Assembly: GCA_043810345.1 (NCBI GenBank)
Contig: JBDROF010000049.1
Location: forward strand, 6,505 to 70,504
Source of the DNA: QYOJ01 sp043810345
GTDB lineage: Bacteria; Bacteroidota; Bacteroidia; Bacteroidales; FEN-979
Length of the DNA: 64,000 bases
Direction: 5' to 3'
Both the position numbers and the translations under genes were made by a program. How positions within the stretch are numbered: the first letter of the stretch is position 1; every line of letters begins with the position of its first letter. The notes below the pieces were generated by a model, which was not told the origin of the DNA, made no database searches, and saw only the letters and a program-made list of their open reading frames with translations. Below, piece by piece: positions 39,257 to 47,889 of this stretch.

Positions 39257-41383
39257 TTATCTGATGATTACTTTTGTGTTGGATATGCCCTGTTCGCTGG
39301 TGATCCGGAGCATGTAAACGCCTTTTGAAAGGCCGTTGAGGTTGATTTGCTCTTCGACCTGATCCTGGATGCCACCCACTACTTCGGTATAAACACGGGT
39401 ACCCTTGAGGGAGAAGAGGTCGAGTTGAACTGTCCGCAAGGATGATCCGTCAAACTTCACATACAGGTAATCGTGAGCAGGATTCGGATACACATATAGG
39501 TTATCTACGGCAGCTGACTCCTCGGTGCCTACCGTGATGGAGTAGCTGGCATCCCAGCCGATACCGCGAATGGTCTTGTTGGAGCTCCACATCACCAGCA
39601 TCTCGCCGCTGTTAGCTGTGATACCGGTAGGCGGGTTGGCTACATTTCCGGAATAGGTACCCAGCAGCGTCCCTGAGCCAAGGTCATAAACCTGGATCCT
39701 ATCCTTGGTCTCTTCGGTATTGATGCTGTTGAAATCCAGGATCACCGTGGCGGCATTTTCAGGTTTGATGTACCATTTGCACATGGTGCTGTTCCGGTAG
39801 TCAAAGCTACCACTCCCGTCGCTGATATCACCCGAGGGATCGGTCAGGTTAGTACTGGAAGCACAGAAATTGAGAAGGGTGCAATTATACTCTGCAAGGT
39901 ATCCCTGCGCAGTGCCTGATCCATTGGTAGTCAAGGTGACAAACATAGCCGGCCCCGTGGAGGTAACATTCGGGGGTATGGTTGCACCGGAATAGGTTCC
40001 AAGAAGGGTAGCACTGGTAGAATTGCCATCGTAGATCTTGAGTTCGTCGCCGGAGGCGAGATTGAAACGGAGAAACGAGAGGGTTACAGTCTCCACTCCG
40101 TCATCCGGAGCGATCAGCCAGGAGCAGTTGGCGTTACTCTGGTAATCCTGTACGGGTCCACTGCCATCATCCAGGGAACCGAAATCGTAGGTGATTAAAT
40201 CGGTTTGCCCGCTGCAATAGGGTGGGTAATAGGACGGATCAGGCTGAATCTGGAATACGGCAGCCTGGCTGCTGTTGAAGGAGTATCCGCCCGGATTCAG
40301 ACCATTGAGGTAAAAATAGCCGTTATAGGCTCCACCCCAGCCCCAGTTCATATGGTAGTAATTGGTTCCCTGGTACCCGTCACACACCCAGGCATGGCCG
40401 CCCCCGGATCCCGATCCGGAATACTCGATGGGCCGTCCGGCATCCAAATCCGTCTTGAGCATGTTGTTCCACTGGCTGGTAGAATAGGCATACTTCTCAG
40501 CATAATAGGCGCTGGAAGCATAGTTAAAATAGTTTTTCAGTGCGTTGGCCACTTTATAGGTATAGGCCCCTGATCCGGTTGGTCCGTACTGCATATCAAC
40601 AGAGATACCGCAGTGCCAGGCAAGGGTAGCCACAGGATCGCACTCTTTGGTAGGATTATCGGTTATCCCGCCCCATTCGTACGTTGTATTTCCGAAATTG
40701 GCGCACTGCGGGCCATACTGGGTTTGCTGAGGGGCAATGCAATGGGATCCCTGTCCGGTTGCCGGATAACGCCAGTAATGCATGACCTGACTCATCGCCG
40801 TGGCCACACAACCCACCGGAACCCGTCCGCTGTAAGAACCACCTGACTGGGGATCTTCCGGGCACATGGCATTGTAGGGGAAATCCTGATCCCAGATATC
40901 GGTGACCAGTGGATCCACATCCAGCAGCAGTTCATCCGGCAGGGTCACCGGGGTTTCTGAACTGTACCGTTCCCATGCTGCGATGATGGCATCGTCGGCC
41001 GGATATCCCAGCTCAATGGCTTCCAGGATGTCCTGCTTGTATGCGTTCATCCAGAACTGGACATGGGCCGGCATCTCTTCATCGGTCCAGTTGGTCTCGA
41101 AAGAATAACCGATCACCGGAAAGAGCTGGTCATCGGCCGACACCACAATATATCCGGACTCTCCGATGTTGAAGATGTAGTAGACCGGACGATCATTCTC
41201 CGACACGGTAACCGTCCCGGTGATGCTTACTTCATTAAAAGTAACCGGTTGTTTGCTGTTGATTCGCTCAAAGTAAAAGTTCTTGCCCACCTGCCGGGCC
41301 TGAGAAACATCTACTTTTTTCGCAAATACTGAACATGTAATCCCCAAAAACAAAAGGGAAAAGAGAAGGGTGAATCTTTTCAT
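39257..41383 (-). CDS. secreted C10-family cysteine peptidase with CUB domains and T9SS sorting tail (paralogue)
   Basis: 708 residues, same order as its neighbour: signal peptide (MKRFTLLFSLLFLGITCSVFA), propeptide, peptidase core with Cys in RVPVGCVATAMSQVMHYW and His in GHAWVCDGYQG, and NWGWGGAYNGYF. Two CUB-like domains follow (CSGQTDLITYDFGSLDDGSGPVQDY; CASSTNLTDPSGDISDGSGSFDY). The T9SS tail is VYPNPAHDYLYVKFDG...KGVYMLRI. It probably degrades host or environmental protein outside the cell. Own promoter at 41425. Confidence 0.95.
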   Translation of the reverse strand: MKRFTLLFSLLFLGITCSVFAKKVDVSQARQVGKNFYFERINSKQPVTFNEVSITGTVTVSENDRPVYYIFNIGESGYIVVSADDQLFPVIGYSFETNWTDEEMPAHVQFWMNAYKQDILEAIELGYPADDAIIAAWERYSSETPVTLPDELLLDVDPLVTDIWDQDFPYNAMCPEDPQSGGSYSGRVPVGCVATAMSQVMHYWRYPATGQGSHCIAPQQTQYGPQCANFGNTTYEWGGITDNPTKECDPVATLAWHCGISVDMQYGPTGSGAYTYKVANALKNYFNYASSAYYAEKYAYSTSQWNNMLKTDLDAGRPIEYSGSGSGGGHAWVCDGYQGTNYYHMNWGWGGAYNGYFYLNGLNPGGYSFNSSQAAVFQIQPDPSYYPPYCSGQTDLITYDFGSLDDGSGPVQDYQSNANCSWLIAPDDGVETVTLSFLRFNLASGDELKIYDGNSTSATLLGTYSGATIPPNVTSTGPAMFVTLTTNGSGTAQGYLAEYNCTLLNFCASSTNLTDPSGDISDGSGSFDYRNSTMCKWYIKPENAATVILDFNSINTEETKDRIQVYDLGSGTLLGTYSGNVANPPTGITANSGEMLVMWSSNKTIRGIGWDASYSITVGTEESAAVDNLYVYPNPAHDYLYVKFDGSSLRTVQLDLFSLKGTRVYTEVVGGIQDQVEEQINLNGLSKGVYMLRITSEQGISNTKVIIR

Positions 41384-41424
41384 TTGGTTTGGTTTTATGA
41401 ATGAATAAGCATTGGTTTAAACTA

Positions 41425-41432
41425 CAAAAATA
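41425..41432 (-). promoter_or_regulatory. -7 element for the first C10 peptidase gene
   Basis: TATTTTTG on the minus strand, TAnnTTTG match, about 41 nt before the ATG at 41383. A TTG lies about 17 nt upstream. Confidence 0.5.
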
Positions 41433-41484
41433 CAAAAAATATATAATCAAGTGACTTTGTGATCATTTGACTGTAGGACCAGGT

Positions 41485-41519
41485 GGTCCGGTACCAGGTA
41501 TCCGGTATCGGGTATCAAT
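41485..41519. repeat. TATCCGG-type heptamers upstream of hutI
   Basis: GGTCCGG, TACCAGG, TATCCGG, TATCGGG, TATCAAT in register, ending 7 nt before the hutI -7 element. Same words as 38708 and 34542. Confidence 0.7.
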
Positions 41520-41525
41520 TTTCCA

Positions 41526-41533
41526 TACTTTTG
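41526..41533 (+). promoter_or_regulatory. -7 element for hutI
   Basis: TACTTTTG, TAnnTTTG match, 27 nt before the ATG at 41561, supporting that start. The expected -33 position falls inside the heptamer string 41485-41519. Confidence 0.55.
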
Positions 41534-41560
41534 TATCATCTCTCAGAAAATACCGTTATC

Positions 41561-42802
41561 ATGAAACAGATCCTCATCACTAACATCAAAGGGCTCATCA
41601 ACATCGATAAGTCACCCCGGTCATTCGTTGCCGGAAAGGCGATGGCTCATTTGAATACCCTGAAAGACGCCTGGCTGCTGATCGAAGATGACAGGATCAA
41701 GGATTTCGGAACTGGGATACCGGATGCCGGAAACAAACTGACCGTTATCGACGCCACGAACCGCTTCGTCTTCCCCTCCTTCTGCGACGCCCACACACAC
41801 CTGGTCTATGCCGGCAACCGGGAGATGGAGTATGTGGATAAGATCAAAGGATTGAGTTACGGAGAGATTGCGAAACGGGGAGGAGGAATTTTGAACTCGG
41901 CAAAATTGCTTCACAACACCCCTGAGGAGGAACTGGTGAAGCAGGCTATGGGACGATTGAACGAGATCATCAGCCTGGGAACAGGAGCCGTGGAGATCAA
42001 AAGCGGATACGGCCTCACGGTGGAAGATGAATTAAAGATGCTCCGGGTGATCCGGAGACTGAAGGAGCTCTCCCCGCTGACCATCGTAGCCACTTTCCTG
42101 GGAGCGCATGCGGTTCCTGCTGAATACAAAGGGAGGCAATCTGATTATGTCGACCTTGTCATCCACGGAATGATCCCGCAGGTAGCTGCGGAGGATCTGG
42201 CTGATTTCATCGATGTCTTCTGCGACCGGGGCTTCTTCACGGAGGAGGAGACCGACCGGATCCTCAATGCTGGCATGAAATATGGGCTCCGGCCAAAAAT
42301 CCATGCCAACGAACTCGATTACTCGGGAGGGCTCCAGGTCGGGGTGAAATACAATGCCCTGTCCGTTGATCACCTTGAATATACAGGGGACGAAGAGATC
42401 GCTTGTCTCCTTCAATCCGAAACCATGCCCGTCATTCTTCCCGGCGCCGCCTTTTTCCTGAACATGATCGCCGCCCCGGCGCGCAAGATGATCGATGCCG
42501 GGTTGCCGGTTGCCTTTGCCAGCGACTTCAATCCGGGCTCCAGTCCTTCAGGCAATATGCAACTGATCCTCTCGATGGCTTGCATCACCTACCGGTTGTT
42601 GCCCGAAGAGGCCATCCATGCCACCACCCTCAACGGCGCCTACGCGATGGGAGTCAGTGATGACCTGGGTAGTATTGCACGGGGCAAGAAGGCCAACCTC
42701 TTCATCACCAAACCCATCTCCTCTTATGCGTTCATGCCCTATGCGTATGGAAGTAATAAGGTTGATTCCGTGATCTTGAATGGTGAAATGGTGAAATGGT
42801 GA
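41561..42802 (+). CDS. hutI: imidazolonepropionase
   Basis: 413 residues from the ATG at 41561 (MKQILITNIKGLINI). Zinc-dependent amidohydrolase; opens imidazolone-5-propionate to N-formimidoyl-L-glutamate, third step of histidine breakdown. Metal ligands are in FPSFCDAHTHLVYAG, in KIHANELDYSGG and in the late DFNPGSSPS segment. It also has RGGGILNSAKLL, the substrate-binding loop. ftcD, which uses its product, lies 2.8 kb downstream on the same strand. hutH and hutU are not in the window. Confidence 0.97.
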   Translation: MKQILITNIKGLINIDKSPRSFVAGKAMAHLNTLKDAWLLIEDDRIKDFGTGIPDAGNKLTVIDATNRFVFPSFCDAHTHLVYAGNREMEYVDKIKGLSYGEIAKRGGGILNSAKLLHNTPEEELVKQAMGRLNEIISLGTGAVEIKSGYGLTVEDELKMLRVIRRLKELSPLTIVATFLGAHAVPAEYKGRQSDYVDLVIHGMIPQVAAEDLADFIDVFCDRGFFTEEETDRILNAGMKYGLRPKIHANELDYSGGLQVGVKYNALSVDHLEYTGDEEIACLLQSETMPVILPGAAFFLNMIAAPARKMIDAGLPVAFASDFNPGSSPSGNMQLILSMACITYRLLPEEAIHATTLNGAYAMGVSDDLGSIARGKKANLFITKPISSYAFMPYAYGSNKVDSVILNGEMVKW

Positions 42803-42837
42803 GATGCTGGATGCTGGTTGCAGGATGCCGGATGCCA
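42803..42837. repeat. GATGCTG/GATGCCG heptamers after hutI
   Basis: GATGCTG twice, GTTGCAG, GATGCCG, GATGCCA, starting on the base after the hutI stop. Just before it, the last hutI codons are three GGTGAAAT-type octamers. The remainder of the 159-bp gap has no recognised signal. Confidence 0.8.
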
Positions 42838-42961
42838 GATTCAATTTCCGAATGAACGATTTTCGATTTACGATTTTGACCACAAAGGCCAAAAAGGAAT
42901 GCATAGAGGCCACGGAGGAAATCCCTCGATTTTTAGTATATTTACAGAAAATTTGAATGCC

Positions 42962-43342
42962 ATGGGACTTGCCAATGCCACACTAATACTGAAGAATCCA
43001 AGAAAACCGGATCTTGATGGTATTTCAGTGAATGCAATGGCCGATACGGGAGCCGTACATTTGTGCATTCCGGAGCATATAAAAATCCAACTGGAGCTGG
43101 AAGAATCAGATACAAAAGAGATCACACTTGCCGATGGTTCAAGGCAGTTGGTTCCTTACGTCGGACCGGTGGAAATCCGTTTCAAGAATAGGATCGGTTA
43201 CACCGGGGCACTGGTGCTGGGCGATCAGGTATTGCTTGGAGCCATCCCTATGGAGGACATGGACCTGATCGTCATTCCCTCCACACGAAACATAGATGTC
43301 AATCCCGCCAGTCCCAATATAGCCAGTTCAATTGTTAAATAA
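42962..43342 (+). CDS. clan AA (retropepsin-like) aspartic protease
   Basis: 126 residues from the ATG at 42962 (MGLANATLILKNPRKPD). A single D-T-G active-site motif lies in VNAMADTGAVHLCIPEHI, followed by the beta-rich retropepsin monomer and an LLGAIPMEDMDLIV segment near the end that matches the second conserved hydrophobic-Gly motif. Such proteins act as dimers. The upstream in-frame part (from 42818) overlaps repeat DNA and is not protein-like. No target is evident, and it shares a strand with hutI but has a 159-bp gap. Confidence 0.85.
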   Translation: MGLANATLILKNPRKPDLDGISVNAMADTGAVHLCIPEHIKIQLELEESDTKEITLADGSRQLVPYVGPVEIRFKNRIGYTGALVLGDQVLLGAIPMEDMDLIVIPSTRNIDVNPASPNIASSIVK

Positions 43343-43360
43343 GGACCTTCGTGGTTAAAA

Positions 43361-43388
43361 ATTCCTAATTCCTCATTCCTAATTCTTA
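43361..43388. repeat. ATTCCTA heptamers at the 3' end of the peptidase gene
   Basis: ATTCCTA, ATTCCTC, ATTCCTA, ATTCTTA in register across the stop codon of the minus-strand peptidase (43379-43381). Same words as in aroA at 25888-25922. Confidence 0.65.
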
Positions 43389-45433
43389 ATTTTATTAAGC
43401 GCCTCCTCCGTTGCCTCCAGCAACGGTCTGATGCTGATCTCAGATCCCACGGCCTGCTTCATCCAGAACTGGGGGATGATGTCGCCCAGGGTGTAGATCC
43501 GGAGCACCTCATCGGCGAAGTTCTTCCCTTTGAGGGAGCCGTTCAACTGGAAGTCGATCAGGTGTCCCACCGGATAATTGGAGAGGTAGAGCGGATTGTC
43601 GATCATGTGCGAATAGATGGCCAGAATGGGGGAGTCGGTGATGCCGAATGCTTCGGCGAAGTGTTTGTTCCACACCTCTTTGGCTTTGGCGATCACGGTT
43701 TCTTTCAATTGGGCCGGGGTGGCATCCGGGTGTTCGTACAACCACCTCCATACAGCCATATCCACCAGAGATACGCCCATGATCTCATAGGAGCCCCAGA
43801 AAGTGTCTAGCGCCTCCATCGCATCCTTGTCAGGATCGGTATTGGTAAAACCCAGAAGATCCAGGTCGCGTTTCTGGAAGGTAAAGGCGAGCGCTTCAGT
43901 GAATGCGGTGTTGGGTACGCCCTGCAGCATATAGTAATCCACGAAGTAAAGGGAGATGGTCTGTTCCACGTTATGTCCCAGTTCATGGATCGCGATGTTG
44001 TATCCTTTGTAATCCATCCCGTCGGCGCTCAGCCGGGTGCGGAGATGAGCCTGATCGCCTTTCATGGCAGCTCCCCAGGCGTGACCGGAACCCCTGGCAG
44101 GATCAACGGTGATATGAGAGGCGATCTCTTTGGCCAGATATTGTTTGAAGCCCAGTTTTATCAGGATATTCGGGATATCCTTGTTGAACGCCTCGGTAGT
44201 TGGATATTTCTCCCGAGTCATCTTCGTAAGCATTTCCTGGTCGAGGTAACTGCGGGCCTTGAAGCCGTCGTACCAGATATCAAAGGGCTGGAGATCACGA
44301 TCCAGCCTTGTTTTGATCAACCCGGCCACTTTCTTGACCTGTTCCGAAGAACAGAGGTCGGTAAAGAGTGCCTCTACGTCGGCCTGGGAGATTTCCATCC
44401 CGGCATCGAAAGCCCGCTGGATGAAGGTCGGGTACTGCGGCGTGAAGGGGTCGACCGACTTCATCGCCCGGAAGTTATTCAGCAAAGTGGCGTAGCGGGT
44501 GTCGGGCTCCGGGGCTGCTTGTTCCTCAGCACCATCCTTATAGAGTTTGTTGGTAAATGGATTCCACTGCAGTTCCGGATTATCGATCACCGCTTCCGGG
44601 ATATCCTGGTTGATGATGTGCAGCATCACCTCATAGATCATCCGTTGCTTAAGCAATCCCTCTTCCCCCTTGTTGTAGTTGGCCTTGATCTCGTCGCGCA
44701 GGTTCCAGTGGGAGAGGAGCTTCATCTCCTTGTCGAAATGGGTCTGCATCTGGTCATCGATGAGATTCCCCACGAAAATGTTGTAATTCGAGATGTAGTT
44801 ATCGGAGGTGGAGAGGGCTTCAGCCACCTGCTGGTTCACCTCGGCCGGGATGCGGGAAGTAAAGAGGTCGCCCATCCGGGCATAGGCCCACTGCAGACGG
44901 GTCCATCGGTCGGCGTATTTTGTCTTCTCCTTCAAGGTATAATTTGGGAAGTTCAGAGCAGTAATAAATGCGATCTTGTTGGCAAAGAGATCGTCGTCGA
45001 AATGGGCCCCCGGGTTGTATGCGGCAAAGATCTCATCGATGTCCATCAGTTCGTAACTCGACAGGTGGATCGGCTCCTTCAGCTTCAGGCTTACCATGTT
45101 CATGTGGCCGAAAAGGGTCTCGAAGTTATCGGAAAGACGCAGGAACAACTGCTTCAGGGCCAGCGGGTCTTCCACATAGTAGTTCTCACAAAATGACTCG
45201 AATTCGGCAACGGCGCCATCGCTCTCCCGCCACAGGGAAGCCACCTGGTGTACCCCTTTCGATACGCGGACAACAGCTTCTTCTTCATACTGGTCCACAA
45301 TTTTATCAATCACAGTGTCCACGGTAACCTGGGAAATAAACTGCAGGGTTTGTTCTTTTTTGGCTTCCTGGCAGCGGGTCAGTAACAATAAAACCGGAAG
45401 CAACAGAAGAAAGGGATGTTTTTTCATATTCAT
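43379..45433 (-). CDS. lipoprotein zinc metallopeptidase (HELGH gluzincin)
   Basis: 684 residues. The signal peptide MNMKKHPFLLLLPVLLLLTRC ends in a lipobox Cys, so the protein is membrane-anchored. A long helical N-terminal domain precedes the catalytic region YNIAIHELGHNVEQTISLY, with the two zinc His and the general-base Glu, and a downstream Glu in NTAFTEALAFTFQKRD as third ligand. The layout resembles M3-type oligopeptidases, which are usually cytoplasmic, here in an envelope form. The heptamer repeat forms the last codons. It lies between two hut genes on the opposite strand. Confidence 0.85.
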   Translation of the reverse strand: MNMKKHPFLLLLPVLLLLTRCQEAKKEQTLQFISQVTVDTVIDKIVDQYEEEAVVRVSKGVHQVASLWRESDGAVAEFESFCENYYVEDPLALKQLFLRLSDNFETLFGHMNMVSLKLKEPIHLSSYELMDIDEIFAAYNPGAHFDDDLFANKIAFITALNFPNYTLKEKTKYADRWTRLQWAYARMGDLFTSRIPAEVNQQVAEALSTSDNYISNYNIFVGNLIDDQMQTHFDKEMKLLSHWNLRDEIKANYNKGEEGLLKQRMIYEVMLHIINQDIPEAVIDNPELQWNPFTNKLYKDGAEEQAAPEPDTRYATLLNNFRAMKSVDPFTPQYPTFIQRAFDAGMEISQADVEALFTDLCSSEQVKKVAGLIKTRLDRDLQPFDIWYDGFKARSYLDQEMLTKMTREKYPTTEAFNKDIPNILIKLGFKQYLAKEIASHITVDPARGSGHAWGAAMKGDQAHLRTRLSADGMDYKGYNIAIHELGHNVEQTISLYFVDYYMLQGVPNTAFTEALAFTFQKRDLDLLGFTNTDPDKDAMEALDTFWGSYEIMGVSLVDMAVWRWLYEHPDATPAQLKETVIAKAKEVWNKHFAEAFGITDSPILAIYSHMIDNPLYLSNYPVGHLIDFQLNGSLKGKNFADEVLRIYTLGDIIPQFWMKQAVGSEISIRPLLEATEEALNKIKN

Positions 45434-45530
45434 TGGTTATTGATTTGTTTTCAAATTTAGGAAAATTATGGATTATAGAACACAGATAACGCAGATCAAA
45501 GCCTATTTTCGCGGATATTTCTGTTTTTAC

Positions 45531-45538
45531 TAACTTTG
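45531..45538 (+). promoter_or_regulatory. -7 element for ftcD
   Basis: TAACTTTG, full TAnnTTTG match, 82 nt before the ftcD ATG. The leader includes a G/C-rich stretch with CGTCACTCCGTTCCTCGC (45575-45592), a sequence style common in intergenic repeats of this phylum. No -33 TTTG at the right spacing. Confidence 0.45.
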
Positions 45539-45620
45539 CCCTCAACAAATAATTTCGCTATTTCGCCATTGCCGCGTCACTCCGTTCCTCGCAAAGACAA
45601 TATTCACCAATTCACTCGTT

Positions 45621-47312
45621 ATGAAGCAATTAATCGAATGCGTTCCCAACTTCTCCGAAGGCCGCGACATGGCTATCATCAAACAGATTACCGACGAGAT
45701 TGAAAAAGTTGAAGGGGTCAGGCTCCTGGATGTTGATTCGGGGATGGCGACCAACCGTACGGTGGTCACCTTTGTTGGCGCTCCTGACGCGGTGATCGAA
45801 GCCGCTTTTCAGGCTGTGAAGAAGGCGGGCCAGGTGATCGATATGAGCAGGCATCACGGTGAACATCCCCGGTTTGGTGCCACCGATGTCTGTCCCCTGG
45901 TACCGGTAGCCAACATCACGATGGAAGAGACGGCAAAATACGCGCACATACTGGCTGAACGAATCGGCCGGGAGCTGGAGATCCCGGTCTACTGTTATGA
46001 ACATGCAGCTTTCACATCCGACCGACGTAATCTGGCCAACTGCAGGGCAGGGGAGTATGAAGGGTTGCCCGATAAGCTGAAAGACTCGAAATGGAAACCT
46101 GACTTTGGTCCGGCCAAATTCAATCAGAGAAGCGGAGCCACGGCTGTTGGCGCCCGGGACTTTTTGGTGGCCTACAACGTCAACCTGAACACCACCTCCA
46201 CCCGCCGGGCCAACGCCATTGCGTTTGATATCCGGGAACGTGGTCGTCCTGCCCGGGAGAGAGATCCCATTACCGGGAAGAAGAAACTGGATAAGAATGA
46301 AAAGGAGGTCTGGATCCCCGGGGCGTTAAAAGCCTGCAAAGCGATCGGCTGGTTCATCGAGGAGTACGGTATCGCCCAAATCTCGATCAACCTCACCAAC
46401 ATCAGCATCACGCCTGTTCATGTGGCCTTTGAGGAGACCTGTAAAAAGGCACAGGAAAGGGGATTGCGGGTAACCGGGTCGGAGCTGGTCGGACTGATCC
46501 CCAAAAGGGCTATGATCGATGCCGGCAAGTATTTCCTGAAAAAACAGCAACGGTCGGTAGGGATATCCGAAGAAGAGATCATCAGAATTGCCGTGAAATC
46601 ACTCGGACTGGACGACTTGAAACCCTTCAACCCGAAAGAGAAGGTCATCGAATACCTGCTTGAAGATCCTTCGCAGGAGAAGCTGATCAGCATGACCAGT
46701 AAAGGGTTTGCCAACGAAACAGCTTCCGAGTCACCAGCCCCGGGAGGAGGTTCGGTATCGGCCTACATCGGAGCTCTCGGAGTTTCACTCGGAACGATGG
46801 TGGCCAACCTCTCCTCCCACAAAGCAGGATGGGACGATCGCTGGGAAGAGTTTTCCGAATGGGCTGAAAAAGGGCAGCAGATCAAAGATGAACTGCTCTA
46901 CCTTGTGGATGAAGATACACGTGCCTTCAACCGGATCATGGAGGCGTTTGGCTTTCCGAAAGGAACCGATAAAGAGAAAGCGGCACGTACAGCTGCCATC
47001 CAGGAGGCTACCAAATATGCGATCGAAGTTCCCTTCCGGACGATGAAGTGTGCCTTTGAATCCATGAAGATCATAAAAGCCATGACGGAGACCGGGAATC
47101 CGAACTCGGTATCGGATGCTGGAGTGGGAGCACTTTGTGCACGTTCCGCTGTGATCGGTGCTTACTTGAATGTGCAGATCAACGCTTCAGGACTTAAAGA
47201 TAAGGAGTACCTGGATGCCTTGTTGAAGGAAGCAGGAGAGATCGTAGAGAAGACAAAAGCAGCGGAGGAGGAGATTTTACTTACTGTTAATAGTAAGATA
47301 AAGTCGAAATAA
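45621..47312 (+). CDS. ftcD: glutamate formimidoyltransferase / formimidoyl-THF cyclodeaminase
   Basis: 563 residues. Residues 1 to about 325 are the formiminotransferase (LIECVPNFSEGRDMAII, SRHHGEHPRFGATDVCPLVP, GARDFLVAYNVNLNTT). Residues about 345-563 are the cyclodeaminase (SESPAPGGGSVSAYIGALGVSLGTMVANLS). Together they move the formimino group of the hutI product to tetrahydrofolate and release ammonia, giving glutamate and 5,10-methenyl-THF. Bacteroidota keep both halves fused, as here. Confidence 0.97.
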   Translation: MKQLIECVPNFSEGRDMAIIKQITDEIEKVEGVRLLDVDSGMATNRTVVTFVGAPDAVIEAAFQAVKKAGQVIDMSRHHGEHPRFGATDVCPLVPVANITMEETAKYAHILAERIGRELEIPVYCYEHAAFTSDRRNLANCRAGEYEGLPDKLKDSKWKPDFGPAKFNQRSGATAVGARDFLVAYNVNLNTTSTRRANAIAFDIRERGRPARERDPITGKKKLDKNEKEVWIPGALKACKAIGWFIEEYGIAQISINLTNISITPVHVAFEETCKKAQERGLRVTGSELVGLIPKRAMIDAGKYFLKKQQRSVGISEEEIIRIAVKSLGLDDLKPFNPKEKVIEYLLEDPSQEKLISMTSKGFANETASESPAPGGGSVSAYIGALGVSLGTMVANLSSHKAGWDDRWEEFSEWAEKGQQIKDELLYLVDEDTRAFNRIMEAFGFPKGTDKEKAARTAAIQEATKYAIEVPFRTMKCAFESMKIIKAMTETGNPNSVSDAGVGALCARSAVIGAYLNVQINASGLKDKEYLDALLKEAGEIVEKTKAAEEEILLTVNSKIKSK

Positions 47313-47397
47313 GTCAGGAAGGATGATAATTCGTGTCATTGGCTCCGCCGAGCTCCGCTTCGCTCCGGTTCGTCATTCATGCTCATTCAGAAAGGGT

Positions 47398-47868
47398 CTA
47401 GTTGATCCAGATTGGGTTTTCCGTACCTCCGTGGCAGGAGTTACAGTTACCCGTAGGGGCCAGAATAGGCATGGTTTTTATGTCACCCGAGATGCCCCTC
47501 ATTTGGGGATAGGCTCCCAATGCAGGCAGGATAGAGGAGGTGGTAAAGAAATTCCCATTAGAATCTACCTCCAGGGTGGCAACCAGCAATCCGGTACCTC
47601 CAGCCTTAGTCCAGAAATAGAGAATCCCGTCTGGCGATGGGGTGATCAGATCAGGTTTGTAAACAGAACCGGCAACCCCAAAGGCATAGTTACCCGTGCC
47701 GCCCGCTTTGTGGCAACTTATGCAGTCTTTTCCGTTTTTATGGCTGGTAGTTCCTCCGTTAACAGAATAGATGCTGCCGGAAGGAGGCGGAGACTCCTTT
47801 CTGGAACAACTCATCCACAGCAGTAGCATGATTGCCAGTATTGTCAAGGAATATCCTATCGGTTTCAT
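47398..47868 (-). CDS. putative haem-binding lipoprotein with two CXXCH motifs
   Basis: 156 residues. The signal peptide with lipobox is MKPIGYSLTILAIMLLLWMSC. Two CXXCH sites, CISCHKAGG (about residue 49) and CNSCHGGTE near the C-terminus, suggest attachment of two haems as in c-type cytochromes. Apart from that the central part (GSVYKPDLITPSPDGILYFWTKAGGTGLLVATLEVDSNGNFF) looks like a carboxypeptidase-like or transthyretin-type beta fold. It starts 21 nt after the stop of the large FISUMP gene and so is probably on its transcript. Confidence 0.8.
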   Translation of the reverse strand: MKPIGYSLTILAIMLLLWMSCSRKESPPPSGSIYSVNGGTTSHKNGKDCISCHKAGGTGNYAFGVAGSVYKPDLITPSPDGILYFWTKAGGTGLLVATLEVDSNGNFFTTSSILPALGAYPQMRGISGDIKTMPILAPTGNCNSCHGGTENPIWIN

Positions 47869-47889
47869 ATAACTATAAGAAATTCGAAA

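Noticed and set aside
47335..47396. G/C-rich stretch GCTCCGCCGAGCTCCGCTTCGC as a structured RNA
   Set aside because: It is similar to common intergenic palindromic repeats; it is too short and lacks a conserved fold I could name.
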